Source of the DNA: Neorhizobium galegae
GTDB lineage: Bacteria > Pseudomonadota > Alphaproteobacteria > Rhizobiales > Rhizobiaceae
Assembly (NCBI RefSeq): GCF_017877055.1
Contig: NZ_JAGIPG010000005.1
Span: 1-64,000, forward strand
Length of the DNA stretch: 64,000 nucleotides
Direction of reading: 5' to 3'
The notes under the pieces were generated by a model. It ran no database searches and had not been told where the DNA came from. It saw only the letters and a list, made by a program, of their open reading frames with translations. Of this stretch, positions 8,434 to 16,864 are shown piece after piece. Both the position numbers and the translations under genes were made by a program. Every line of letters begins with the position of its first letter. Position 1 is the first letter of the stretch.

Positions 8434-9588
8434 TCAGCAGCAGCTATCCCCGAGCTGGTCGAGGAAAGCGGTGCATTTCTCGAGCTCGGAAATGGCGACC
8501 GACTCGTCCGGCTGATGGGCGTCGGCAATATCGCCCGGGCCGATGACGACCGATGGGACGCCGGCGATCTGGAAAATGCCCGCTTCCGTGCCATAGGAAA
8601 CATAGCGGGGTTCGGTGCGACCGAGAAGGCCCAACAGTTCAGCGTCGAGCGCCGGATCATCATTGGGCTTAAGGCCCGGGATGCTGGCCTGGACGTCGAA
8701 GACGATGCCGCAGGACGGATCGATCGCCTTCATGGCCGGCTCGAGCTTTTCGGCGGCAAAACGCTTCATGTGGTCCAGAACCTCATAGGTGTTCTGACCC
8801 GGGATGAGGCGCATTTCCCAGAAGAATTCGCAGTTTTCCGAGACGATATTGCCGTGCAGGCCGCCCCTGATGACGGTGACCTGGGTGGTCGAATAGGGCG
8901 GGTCGAGCCCTTCGAACCGCGGGCCGTTGCGCATGTCCTCGCGGATGCGGTTGATCTCGGCGATCATGTCGCCGGCGACCATGACGGCGTTGACATAGCG
9001 GTCCGGCTGGGAGGAATGACCGGGCTTGCCCTTGATGCGGCACCAGCCGATCAGTCCGCCCTTGTGGGCCGCGATCATGTCCATGCTGGTCGCTTCGCCG
9101 ATCACGGCAAGGCGTGGCTTCAGGTCGCTTTGGCCCACCCATTCGGCCATGGAGCCGACGCCGGTGCAGCCGACTTCCTCGTCATAGGAAAAGGCGAGGT
9201 GGACAGGCTTCTTGAGATTTTTCGAGGCGATGCCGGGCACGGCCGCCAGACAGCAGGCGAGAAAGCCCTTCATGTCGGTGGCGCCGCGACCGATCAGGCG
9301 GCCGTTCGCTTCTCTCAGCGTCCAGGGATCGCCGGTCCAGGCCTGCCCCTCGGTCGGCACCACGTCCGTGTGGCCGCTGAAGATGATGCCACCGGGCGCT
9401 TCCGGGCCGATCGTGATCAGCACGTTTGCCTTGTCGCCCTCGGGATTGGCAAAGCGCCGGACACGCCCTCCGAAGGGGGCGGTCTGGTCTTCGACATATT
9501 TGATCAGGTCGAGGTTGGAAACGGCACTGACAGTCGGGAAAGCAACGAGGCCGGCAAGCTGGCGCGAGATGTCGGATGCAATCGTCAT
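8434..9588 (-). CDS. M20 deacetylase, ArgE/DapE type
   Basis: The 384-residue dizinc hydrolase has SGHTDVVPTEG (metal His/Asp), GRGATDMKGF (bridging Asp), SYDEEVGCTG (catalytic and metal Glu) and the late GPGDIADAHQPDE His motif. These match acetylornithine deacetylases. The start overlaps the stop of the substrate-binding protein by one base (TAATG) and the gene is followed at once by the permeases, so it belongs to an import operon rather than arginine synthesis. I infer N-acyl or amide-bond hydrolysis of the imported ligand. True ArgE activity cannot be excluded. Confidence 0.85.
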   Translation of the reverse strand: MTIASDISRQLAGLVAFPTVSAVSNLDLIKYVEDQTAPFGGRVRRFANPEGDKANVLITIGPEAPGGIIFSGHTDVVPTEGQAWTGDPWTLREANGRLIGRGATDMKGFLACCLAAVPGIASKNLKKPVHLAFSYDEEVGCTGVGSMAEWVGQSDLKPRLAVIGEATSMDMIAAHKGGLIGWCRIKGKPGHSSQPDRYVNAVMVAGDMIAEINRIREDMRNGPRFEGLDPPYSTTQVTVIRGGLHGNIVSENCEFFWEMRLIPGQNTYEVLDHMKRFAAEKLEPAMKAIDPSCGIVFDVQASIPGLKPNDDPALDAELLGLLGRTEPRYVSYGTEAGIFQIAGVPSVVIGPGDIADAHQPDESVAISELEKCTAFLDQLGDSCC

Positions 9589-11192
9589 TACTTCACCGTG
9601 AAATAACGCAGCGGATAGGCAAGGTCGGCCGGCTGGACGACGGTGACATTGTCCTTCACGCCCCAGAGAATGTTCAACTGGTGGAGCGGAATGAAGGCGA
9701 CGTCGGCTTTCATGAGCTTGAAGGCCTGGGTGATATAGCCGGTGCGCTTTGCCTGGTCGGTCTCCTTGCCGATCAGGTCGATCAGCTTGTCGACTTCCGG
9801 ATTGGAATAGCCGCCGATGTTGAAGGCGCCGAGGCCGCTCTTGGCGTCACGGGTGGCGGCGATCGAGGTCAGGAAGATGTGGGCGTCATAAGTTGCCGGC
9901 GAATAACCGAGCATGGCCAAGCTGGTATTGTATTCCGGCGGGTTGACCTGGGTCGCCCATTTGGCGGTCGGCTGGGCGCGCGGATCGACCTTGATGTTGA
10001 TGCGGGCGAGCGAGGCGGCGACCGCAAGGCAGGTCGCCTCGTCGTTCATGAACCGGTCGCTGGTGCAATCCAATGTCACGGAGAAACCGTTTTCGTAGCC
10101 GGCTTCCTTCATCAGCGCCTTGGCCTTGTCGACGTCGGGCTTTACCGGTGCGCCGAGGGCTGCGTCGAAACCGTTGACTTCCTTGCCGATTGGCAGGCCG
10201 ACCGGGACCGAGAAGTTGCGCATGATGCGCTTCTGGATCGCGCCGGTGTCGATCGCCAGTTCCATGGCCTGGCGGACCTTCAGGTCCTTGAAGGGGTTCT
10301 TGGTCTTTTCGCTGCCGAAGATCAGGCTGTCGCGGGCGACGTCCGGCTGGATGTAGATGGTGCGAAGGTCCGGGCCGGCCTGCATGTGCAGCTTGGGATC
10401 GTTCTCGATGCGCTCGGCATCCTGCGGCGGCACGCCGTCGATCATGTCGACTTCGCCGGAGATGAGTGCGGATACGCGGGTCGACGGGTTGGGGATGACG
10501 AAGAACGTCGCGTTGTCGACATTGCCGGTCTTCTTGTCCCACCAGCCGGGGTTTGGCGCAAAGACCGTCTTCACGCCCGGATCCCGTTCCTTGATGACGT
10601 AGGGACCGGTGCCCATGGCATTGCGGTTGGCAAACGTCTCGGTCGCGTTGTTGGCGGCACCCGGCTGCACGGTGTTGTTCGCTTCGGCCCATTCCTTGTC
10701 CATGATGTACCAGTTGGTGATCTGGTTCGGCAGGATCGGGTTGATGGCGCGGGTCTTGATGCGGATCTTGTAATCGTCGACCTTCTCGATCGAGGCGATC
10801 GAATTGAGGTTCGCCTTGATGCCGCCGGCCTGGCCGCGGGTCAGCGAGAAGACCACGTCATCGGCGGTGAAGGCATTGCCGTTCGAAAATTTCACGTCCT
10901 TGCGGAGGTTGAATTCCCAGGTCGTGCCGTCGATCTGTTTCCAGTCGGTCGCAAGTGCCCCCTCGATCTTCTGCTCGGCGTTACGGCGCACAAGCGGCTC
11001 GTAGACATTGGCAAGAACGGCGAAGATCAGCGTGTTGGAAACCGCATGCGGATCGAGCGTATAGGCATCGAGCGGGCCGGCGAACTTGAAGTCCGCTGCC
11101 TCAGCCATGCCGCCGAGCGGAGCGGCCAGCGCGGCTGCGGCGATGGTGCCCAGCAGCATCTTGCGTTTGAATGCGGAAAACGAGAAAGACAT
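9588..11192 (-). CDS. Dipeptide-type ABC substrate-binding protein (family 5)
   Basis: The ~534-residue periplasmic protein has a Sec signal peptide (KRKMLLGTIAAAALAAPLGG, cleaved near AEA-ADF) and the SBP_bac_5 pattern TDWKQIDGTTWEFNLRKDVK followed by FSNGNAFTADDVVFS. It captures the ligand for the downstream permeases. Two ATGs lie in tandem at 11195 and 11192; the AGGAG at 11199-11203 is better spaced for 11192. It is first in the operon, and 57 bases upstream is the palindrome at 11249-11268. Confidence 0.9.
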   Translation of the reverse strand: MSFSFSAFKRKMLLGTIAAAALAAPLGGMAEAADFKFAGPLDAYTLDPHAVSNTLIFAVLANVYEPLVRRNAEQKIEGALATDWKQIDGTTWEFNLRKDVKFSNGNAFTADDVVFSLTRGQAGGIKANLNSIASIEKVDDYKIRIKTRAINPILPNQITNWYIMDKEWAEANNTVQPGAANNATETFANRNAMGTGPYVIKERDPGVKTVFAPNPGWWDKKTGNVDNATFFVIPNPSTRVSALISGEVDMIDGVPPQDAERIENDPKLHMQAGPDLRTIYIQPDVARDSLIFGSEKTKNPFKDLKVRQAMELAIDTGAIQKRIMRNFSVPVGLPIGKEVNGFDAALGAPVKPDVDKAKALMKEAGYENGFSVTLDCTSDRFMNDEATCLAVAASLARINIKVDPRAQPTAKWATQVNPPEYNTSLAMLGYSPATYDAHIFLTSIAATRDAKSGLGAFNIGGYSNPEVDKLIDLIGKETDQAKRTGYITQAFKLMKADVAFIPLHQLNILWGVKDNVTVVQPADLAYPLRYFTVK

Positions 11193-11248
11193 CATGATCT
11201 CCTAAGCGCGCCACGAGACAGTCGGAATACGGTACAACGATGCGGCAG

Positions 11249-11268
11249 ATATTTTATGGTTAAAATAT
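11249..11268. promoter_or_regulatory. Palindromic operator, TTTA-N4-TAAA class (copy 1)
   Basis: Perfect inverted repeat: 8-base arms ATATTTTA and TAAAATAT around TGGT. The core is shared with sites at 20054, 34877, 42611 and 51627. It lies 57 bases upstream of the substrate-binding-protein start, a position suited to a repressor operator. Which regulator binds is inferred only; a MarR protein is most likely. Confidence 0.75.
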
Positions 11269-11368
11269 CTAGACGGAGTCAGCTCTTGGATTGTGAGCAT
11301 GCAGCGTTCCCTGTCGTTGTTTTTGGTGCCTACTTGCGAGGCTTGGGCAAACAATAGGCGATTTAAGG

Positions 11369-11393
11369 AAACATGCAAGCATGTTTGATCAAA
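11369..11393. promoter_or_regulatory. Inverted repeat overlapping a TTTGATCAAA palindrome
   Basis: AAACATGC and GCATGTTT (spacer AA) form a perfect inverted repeat at 11369-11386. Bases 11384-11393 read TTTGATCAAA, also found at 55590-55599 and, nearly complete, at 55629-55638 next to a GntR gene. The neighbouring AAATGAGC also recurs at 55581-55588. This suggests the operon starting at 11192 answers to that GntR protein as well. Confidence 0.5.
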
Positions 11394-11514
11394 TGAGCGT
11401 AACTCTTTTGGGTGGGCAAATCACCGGCGCACGGAAGCACTTCCGAGACGCCAGGCGCATTGGAACATCATAACTATTTCAATATGTTAGGCTCGCTGCC
11501 TTGCCTTGAGACGC

Positions 11515-13476
11515 TCAGGCCTTGGCAAACATCGGACCGCCTTTGTGGGCCGGAAAACCGTAGCCGTTGATCATCACCAGGTCGATATCGCTGGCTCGCG
11601 CGGCTATCCCCTCCGTCAGCAGGGCCTCGCCTTCCAAAGCCATAGCACCAAGCATTCTTTCGAGAATTTCATCCTTCGAGAATGCACGGGGGGTGATGCC
11701 CTTTTTAGCCCGGGCGGCTTCTATGATGGCGGTCACTTGGGGATCGATCGTCCGCTTGCCATCCGGATAGGTGTACCAGCCGCGGCCAGCCTTCTGGCCC
11801 ACGCGGCCCGCTTCGCAGAGCGTATCGGCGATCTCGACATAACGCCCCGAAGGATCGCGGGTCGCTTCCTGCCGCTTGCGGCGTGCCCAGGCGATTTCAA
11901 GACCGGCCATGTCGTAGACAGCGAACAGGCCCATTGGGAAACCGTAGTCTTCCAGTGCGGCGTCGATCTCGTGCGGCAGGGCGCCGTCTTCCAGCAGGAA
12001 CTCGGCTTCGCGGCGATAGGCGGAAAAGATGCGGTTGCCGATGAAACCTTCGGTGACGCCGGTGACGACCGGCAGTTTGCGCAGTTTCTTGGCGACCGCC
12101 AGCCCCGTCGCCAGCACGTCCGGCGCCGTCCTGGCGCAACGTACGACTTCCAGGAGGCGCATCACATGGGCGGGCGAGAAGAAGTGCAGGCCAAGCACCC
12201 GTTCCGGGTGGGCGGTTGCAGTGGCGATCTCGTCCGGGTTCAGGTAGCTGGTATTGGTCGCCAGCACGGCATCCGGGCGGATGACCTTGTCGAGACGCTG
12301 GAAGAGATCGGTCTTGACGGCGAGATCGTCGAACACGGCTTCGACGACGAGATCGCAGGGAGCGAGATCGACATCTTCCGCAGTCACGGAAAGCCGCGCC
12401 TTCTGGGTTTCGAAACCGGCCTGGTCGAGGCGACCCGAGGCGACGTTGCGTTCCAGCAGGCCGATGATGCGCCCGCGGCCCTTTTCGGCGGCTTCCGACG
12501 TTTGATCGAGGCCGATCACCGAATAACCGGCACCGAGGGCCGCGACGGCGATGCCGCTGCCCATAAGGCCAAGGCCGCAGATGCCGATCGTCTTGACCGG
12601 GCGAGGTTCGACGCCTTCCAGTCCCTCGACCTTGGAAGATTCCCGTTCGGCGAAGAAGACATGGCGAAGTGCCGCGGCCTCGCGGCTGTCGCGGAGCGCG
12701 AGGAATGTGGCACGTTCGTCCGCCAGACCTTCGGTGAGCGGGCGATTGGCCGAGGTGGCAAGCCGGACCGCTTCCGCGGGCGCCTTCTGGCCGCGCGCCT
12801 TGGCGAGAATTTTGACTGAATCCTTTTCGATCTCTGCTGGATCTACAGCGGCGACGGTCAGATCACCCGTGCGGCGGAGAGGTTTGCCGGCCAATGCCAT
12901 TGCTGCGGATATCGCGGCCTCGACGAGATCGTCTGCGGCCACCTCGTCGACGATCCCGAGCTTCAGAGCCTCGTCAACCTTCACGGAACGCCCCGAGGTG
13001 ATCAGGTCGAGTGCCGCCGGGATGCCGATCAGGCGCGGGAGGCGTTGCGTGCCGCCGGCGCCGGGTACGAGGCCGAGTTTGACTTCGGGCAAGCCGACCT
13101 GTGCTGCCGGCGAGGCGACGCGATAGTGGCAGGCAAGCGCTACTTCGAGACCGCCGCCGAGTGCTGCGCCATTGAGCGCTGCGACGACGGGCTTCGACAG
13201 GCCTTCGATCCTCTCGATGACGGCCGGCAGGGTCGGTTCCATGGCCGGATTGCCGAATTCCTTGATATCGGCGCCGCCGACGAACGTCTTTCCGGCACCG
13301 GTGATGACGACTCCGGTCACATTGTCTGCCGTTTCGGCATGGGCGAGCGCTTTCTCAAGCCCGCCGCGGACATCGACGGACGTGGGGTTGACCGGCGGGT
13401 TGTCGATCGTGACGACCAGAACTCCGTTGCGGGTCGTGGCTGAAACCGTGGCGGAAAATTCGATCGTCTTGCTCAT
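11515..13476 (-). CDS. Bifunctional enoyl-CoA hydratase / 3-hydroxyacyl-CoA dehydrogenase (FadJ-like)
   Basis: The 653-residue fusion has a crotonase domain (about 1-200) with oxyanion-hole GGADIKEF and both catalytic Glu regions intact (LGGGLEVALA and GLPEVKLG). A Rossmann 3-hydroxyacyl-CoA dehydrogenase domain begins near residue 297 (TIGICGLGLMGSGIAVAALG), and LGLHFFSPAHVMRLLEVV carries the catalytic His. A C-terminal dimerisation domain follows. It should hydrate an enoyl-CoA and oxidise the hydroxyacyl-CoA with NAD. It is the last gene of the CoA-aromatic operon, after the RidA-like gene (7-base gap), and fits the beta-oxidation-like steps after ring reduction. Confidence 0.9.
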   Translation of the reverse strand: MSKTIEFSATVSATTRNGVLVVTIDNPPVNPTSVDVRGGLEKALAHAETADNVTGVVITGAGKTFVGGADIKEFGNPAMEPTLPAVIERIEGLSKPVVAALNGAALGGGLEVALACHYRVASPAAQVGLPEVKLGLVPGAGGTQRLPRLIGIPAALDLITSGRSVKVDEALKLGIVDEVAADDLVEAAISAAMALAGKPLRRTGDLTVAAVDPAEIEKDSVKILAKARGQKAPAEAVRLATSANRPLTEGLADERATFLALRDSREAAALRHVFFAERESSKVEGLEGVEPRPVKTIGICGLGLMGSGIAVAALGAGYSVIGLDQTSEAAEKGRGRIIGLLERNVASGRLDQAGFETQKARLSVTAEDVDLAPCDLVVEAVFDDLAVKTDLFQRLDKVIRPDAVLATNTSYLNPDEIATATAHPERVLGLHFFSPAHVMRLLEVVRCARTAPDVLATGLAVAKKLRKLPVVTGVTEGFIGNRIFSAYRREAEFLLEDGALPHEIDAALEDYGFPMGLFAVYDMAGLEIAWARRKRQEATRDPSGRYVEIADTLCEAGRVGQKAGRGWYTYPDGKRTIDPQVTAIIEAARAKKGITPRAFSKDEILERMLGAMALEGEALLTEGIAARASDIDLVMINGYGFPAHKGGPMFAKA

Positions 13477-13483
13477 GACTGCC

Positions 13484-13879
13484 TCAGGCCGGAATGACGG
13501 CGGTCGCCTGGATTTCGATCTTGGCGCGGTCTTCCACCAGCGCCACGACCTGCATGGCGGCCATTGCCGGGAAATGCTTGCCGATGATCTCGCGGTAGAC
13601 CTGGCCGATGCCCTTGAGGTTGCCGAGATATTCGGCCTTGTCGGTAAAGTACCAGGTCATGGTGGTGATGTGCTGCGGGCCGGCGCCGGCCTCGGCCAGC
13701 ACGGCGACGACGTTCTGCAGCGTCTGCTTGACCTGGCCGACGAAATCGTCGGTCTCAAACTGGCATTGGCCATTCCAGCCGATCTGCCCGCCGACGAAGA
13801 TCTGGCGGCCGGTGGCGGCGACGCCGTTGGCGTAACCGATCGGTTTTGCCCAGCCTTCAGGCTGCAGAATCGTGTGCAT
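13484..13879 (-). CDS. RidA/YjgF-family protein lacking the deaminase arginine
   Basis: A ~131-residue single-domain RidA-fold protein (ATGRQIFVGGQIGWNG; FPAMAAMQVVALVEDRAKIE). The family normally forms trimers with active sites between subunits. In enamine/imine deaminases the key Arg lies in a PAR motif; here that position reads PAM. It therefore probably does not deaminate 2-aminoacrylate and may bind or hydrolyse another intermediate. Tandem ATGs occur at 13882 and 13879; GGAGAACG is better spaced for 13879. It overlaps the end of the thioesterase gene. RidA homologues accompany anaerobic and aerobic aminobenzoate gene sets, which fits an imine or enamine intermediate. Confidence 0.85.
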   Translation of the reverse strand: MHTILQPEGWAKPIGYANGVAATGRQIFVGGQIGWNGQCQFETDDFVGQVKQTLQNVVAVLAEAGAGPQHITTMTWYFTDKAEYLGNLKGIGQVYREIIGKHFPAMAAMQVVALVEDRAKIEIQATAVIPA

Positions 13880-14288
13880 CATCGTTCTCCAAATGCTGTG
13901 TCAGCGCGGCGCGCATATCGTCGGGCCAGGGAAGGGCCTTGTGGGTTTCGTGCGAGGTGGCGACGAGCCGCTGTTTCGCGGTCCAAAGCAGCCGATCCCC
14001 GGCCCGCACCTCGTATTCGAGATCGGCAGAACTGTTGCCGATCCGCATAACCTTGATGGTGAAATCCATCATATCGCCGTGGTAGCCCGGGCTCTTGAAC
14101 GCGACGTCCAGCGTCACGGTCGGCACGCCGATCTTGCGACGGTTGATCATGTCCGGCCATGGCGCGCCGATCGCGCCGAAAAATTCTTCGCAGACCCCCA
14201 CCAGAATGTTCAGGTAGGAGGGGAAATATGCGATGCCGGACGGATCGCAATCTCCAAAATTCAATCGGCGGGAGGTCGTGTAAGCCAT
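13857..14288 (-). CDS. 4-hydroxybenzoyl-CoA-type hotdog thioesterase
   Basis: The 143-residue hotdog-fold protein begins RRLNFGDCDPSGIAYFPSYL, which contains the active-site Asp loop (GDCDPxGI) of Pseudomonas-type 4-hydroxybenzoyl-CoA thioesterases. It should hydrolyse an aromatic or acyl-CoA ester. A GTG at 14300 is possible, but ATG 14288 has GAGGGCG before it and fits the family start. It sits between the acyl-CoA dehydrogenase and RidA-like genes. It may release CoA from dead-end aromatic thioesters. Confidence 0.88.
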   Translation of the reverse strand: MAYTTSRRLNFGDCDPSGIAYFPSYLNILVGVCEEFFGAIGAPWPDMINRRKIGVPTVTLDVAFKSPGYHGDMMDFTIKVMRIGNSSADLEYEVRAGDRLLWTAKQRLVATSHETHKALPWPDDMRAALTQHLENDDAHDSAA

Positions 14289-14296
14289 GATCGCCC

Positions 14297-15472
14297 TCAC
14301 GCCTTCAACAGTTCGCGGGCGATGATGAGCTTCTGGACCTCGGTCGCGCCCTCATAGATGCGCAGCGCCCGGATTTCCCGGTAGAGGCTCTCGGTGATCT
14401 CCCCGCTCTTCACGCCGCGCCCGCCAAAGATCTGCACGGCGCGGTCGATGACGCTCTGTGCGTTTTCCGTCGCCACCATCTTGGCCATCGCGGCCTCTTT
14501 GGTGGTCGGCAGGCCCTGTACGTCACGGCGCCAGGCGGCGCGGTAGGTGAGGAGCGCGCCGGCATCGATCTGCGCCGCCATGTCGCCGAAGGCAGCCTGG
14601 GTCAATTGCAGGTCGGAAAGGTGGTTGCCGAACATCGGCCGCGCCTTGGCATAGGCGACGGCTTCGTCGAGCGCGCGCTTGGCAAACCCGAGTGCCGCCG
14701 CTGCGACAGACGCTCGAAAGATGTCGAGCGTGCGCATGGCGATCTTGAAGCCTTCACCCGGCGCGCCCAGCAGTCGCGAAGCCGGGATGCGGCAATTCTC
14801 GAAGCGGATCGTTGCCAGCGGATGTGGGGCGATGACGTCGATGCGCTCGGCGATCGAGAAACCCGGATCGTCGGCGAACACGACGAAGGCGGAGATGCCA
14901 CGCGTGCCGGGTGCCTCGCCGGTACGGGCGAAGACCGTGTAGACATCGGCGATGCCGCCGTTGGAAATCCAGGTCTTCTCGCCGTCGAGGATATAGTGGC
15001 CACCGTCCTTGCGGGCGGCACAGGCCATGGCGGCGACATCCGAACCGGCTTCCTTTTCCGACAGCGCGAAGGCCGAGATCCATTCGCCCGACTGAGCTTT
15101 CGGAAGGACCGTTCCGCGAAGCTCTTCAGAGCCGGACAAGCCGATGGCGCCGGTGCCGAGGCCCTGCATGGCAAAGGCGAAGTCTGCCAATCCATCATGC
15201 CAAGCCAGCGTTTCACGAGTGAGGCAGGCGGCGCGGCTGTCGATCGGCTGGCTGCCGCCGGCGCCGGTCGCGGCATCCAGAAGGCCGGCCCGTCCGAGCG
15301 CCTTGACGATCGCGCGGCAGGCGCCGTCCGTATCCGAATGGTCGATATGGCTCAGCGCGCCGGAAGCCGCGAAGGCATCCAGCTTTTCGGCAAGCGCCTT
15401 GTGACTCTCGTCGAAGAACGGCCAGTCGAGGAAATCGCGTGCCGGCCCCTTGAGGTTGGTGGGAGCGGCCAT
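14297..15472 (-). CDS. Acyl-CoA dehydrogenase
   Basis: The 391-residue flavoprotein has the FAD/substrate loop (SAFALSEKEAGSDVAAMACA), the EKTWISNGGIADVYTVFART strand and the catalytic-base region IYEGATEVQKLI (Glu). The domain order is N-terminal helical, middle beta, C-terminal helical. The N-terminus is divergent and rather short of the usual helix pattern. The start overlaps the crotonase stop (TGATG). It introduces a double bond into a CoA thioester; in this operon that could be a ring-derived alicyclic or opened-chain intermediate. Confidence 0.9.
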   Translation of the reverse strand: MAAPTNLKGPARDFLDWPFFDESHKALAEKLDAFAASGALSHIDHSDTDGACRAIVKALGRAGLLDAATGAGGSQPIDSRAACLTRETLAWHDGLADFAFAMQGLGTGAIGLSGSEELRGTVLPKAQSGEWISAFALSEKEAGSDVAAMACAARKDGGHYILDGEKTWISNGGIADVYTVFARTGEAPGTRGISAFVVFADDPGFSIAERIDVIAPHPLATIRFENCRIPASRLLGAPGEGFKIAMRTLDIFRASVAAAALGFAKRALDEAVAYAKARPMFGNHLSDLQLTQAAFGDMAAQIDAGALLTYRAAWRRDVQGLPTTKEAAMAKMVATENAQSVIDRAVQIFGGRGVKSGEITESLYREIRALRIYEGATEVQKLIIARELLKA

Positions 15473-16314
15473 CAGTTTCCCTCGAAGACCGGCTTGCGCT
15501 TTTCGGCAAAGGCCTCGAAGGCGCGTCTGAAATCCTTGGTGGCCATGCAGACGGCCTGGGCCTGGGCTTCGGACTCGATCATCTCGTCGATGCCCATGGC
15601 CCATTCCTGGTTCAGCATGGTCTTGGTCATCGTGTGGGCGAACCACGGGCCGTCGGCCAGCGAATGGGCGAGCTTGACCGCTTCGGCTTCGAGAACGTCA
15701 CCGGGATGGATGGTATTGAAGAAACCCCAGGCCTCGCCTTCGCGGGCATTCATCGTGCGGCCGGTGAACAGAAGTTCGGCGGCACGGCCCTGGCCGATGA
15801 TGCGCGGCAGGATCCCGCAGGCCCCCATGTCCGCCCCGGCGAGGCCGACGCGGGTGAAGAGGAAGGCGGTCTTGGCTTCCGGCGTCGCCAGCCGGATGTC
15901 GGAAGCCATGGCAAGGATCGCGCCGGCGCCCATGCAGATGCCGTCGACGGCAGCGACGATCGGCTGCGGGCACTTTTTCATCGCCTTGACGAGATCGCCG
16001 GTCATGCGGGTGAAGGCGAGCAGGTCCGGCATCGCCATATGGGTCAGCGGCTCGATGATCTCGAAAACATCGCCGCCGGACGAGAAATTGCCGCCGGCGC
16101 CGGTCAGGACGATCGAGCGGATATCGGAGGCGTAGACGAGATCGCGAAAAAGATCGCGCAATTCCGCATAACTTTCGAAGGTCAACGGGTTCTTGCGCTC
16201 CGGGCGATTGAGGCGAACCGTCCCGACGCGGCCGTTTTCGCTCACTTCCCAGAGGAAATGTTTCGGCTGGTAGTCGCGAAAACTGTGCCTCATGTCCTTC
16301 ATCACGTCACTCAT
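15472..16314 (-). CDS. Crotonase-superfamily enzyme without the canonical glutamates
   Basis: The 280-residue crotonase-fold protein has the oxyanion-hole segment GAGGNFSSGGDVFEI and the second CoA-binding segment VDGICMGAGAILAMASDIRL. Where enoyl-CoA hydratases have Glu in the GGG-x-E motif there is Ile133, and the second Glu (PEV region) is replaced in AFLFTRVGLAGADMG. The FTRVGL-GADMG pattern belongs to a recognisable crotonase subfamily, but hydration by the standard mechanism is unlikely. Lyase, isomerase or C-C hydrolase chemistry is possible. It is placed between the cupin and acyl-CoA dehydrogenase genes. Confidence 0.85.
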   Translation of the reverse strand: MSDVMKDMRHSFRDYQPKHFLWEVSENGRVGTVRLNRPERKNPLTFESYAELRDLFRDLVYASDIRSIVLTGAGGNFSSGGDVFEIIEPLTHMAMPDLLAFTRMTGDLVKAMKKCPQPIVAAVDGICMGAGAILAMASDIRLATPEAKTAFLFTRVGLAGADMGACGILPRIIGQGRAAELLFTGRTMNAREGEAWGFFNTIHPGDVLEAEAVKLAHSLADGPWFAHTMTKTMLNQEWAMGIDEMIESEAQAQAVCMATKDFRRAFEAFAEKRKPVFEGN

Positions 16315-16373
16315 GTTCGTCTCCTCTCCTTTTCATCGACCGTCCCTTTCCGGGCGGCAGGACCTCTCCCGGG

Positions 16374-16820
16374 TCAGTCGTTGGCGGAGGGTGGCAGGAA
16401 ATCCACCTCGTGTGCTGCGGAAACCTTCACGATCTCCTCCACATCGGTCATTTCGTGCAGCTCTTCGAAAAGCTTCTGGAGCTTGCGGGCAGGGGAGACC
16501 CAGAACAGCGCACGGCACGGCTTGTCGGACTTGTTGAAATAACCGTGAGGTATGCCGCGCGGCATGCGGACCAGATCCCCGGCCTTCGCCTTGACCCATT
16601 GGCCGTCGAGCTTCAGATCGAGTTCTCCCTCCTGTACGAGGATGAATTCGTCCTGGGTCGGGTGGATATGCACAGGCACGAACTGTCCTGGCAGGCTATT
16701 GGTCTCAAAGGCGAAGGTGTCGTCGCAGACCGCCTTTGGGAAATAGACCTGGCCCAGGATATTCCAGCTGGTGCCGTTATATCCGCTACCGTTCTCGGTT
16801 ATGCCCTTTTCCAGTTCCAT
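16374..16820 (-). CDS. Small cupin-domain protein
   Basis: The 148-residue protein has one cupin barrel: motif 1 GQFVPVHIHPTQDEFILVQEG (metal His, His, Glu) and motif 2 PRGIPHGYFNKSD (metal His). All four usual metal ligands appear present, so an Fe(II)/Mn(II)-dependent oxygenase or isomerase is possible, as is a simple binding role. Start 16820 has GGAGATCAAG before it; longer in-frame options overlap the SDR gene. It lies in the middle of the CoA-aromatic operon, 44 bases after the SDR gene. Confidence 0.8.
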   Translation of the reverse strand: MELEKGITENGSGYNGTSWNILGQVYFPKAVCDDTFAFETNSLPGQFVPVHIHPTQDEFILVQEGELDLKLDGQWVKAKAGDLVRMPRGIPHGYFNKSDKPCRALFWVSPARKLQKLFEELHEMTDVEEIVKVSAAHEVDFLPPSAND

Positions 16821-16864
16821 CTTGATCTCCCGGTTTTCGTTCCCTGGTCTCATGTCGAGGCTGA

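Larger units (their letters stand above)
11196..11514. other. Intergenic region upstream of the first ABC operon
   Basis: This stretch holds no convincing gene. It is the promoter region of the minus-strand operon starting at 11192; the neighbouring gene only ends here. It contains the TTTA-N4-TAAA palindrome at 11249-11268, an 8-bp inverted repeat AAACATGC/GCATGTTT with a 2-base spacer at 11369-11386, and a TTTGATCAAA palindrome at 11384-11393. It is AT-rich compared with the flanking genes. Confidence 0.7.

Noticed and set aside
8434..9588. Naming the gene argE
   Set aside because: Motifs fit ArgE, but its position between an ABC binding protein and permeases argues for a catabolic amide hydrolase; arginine biosynthesis is not supported by context.
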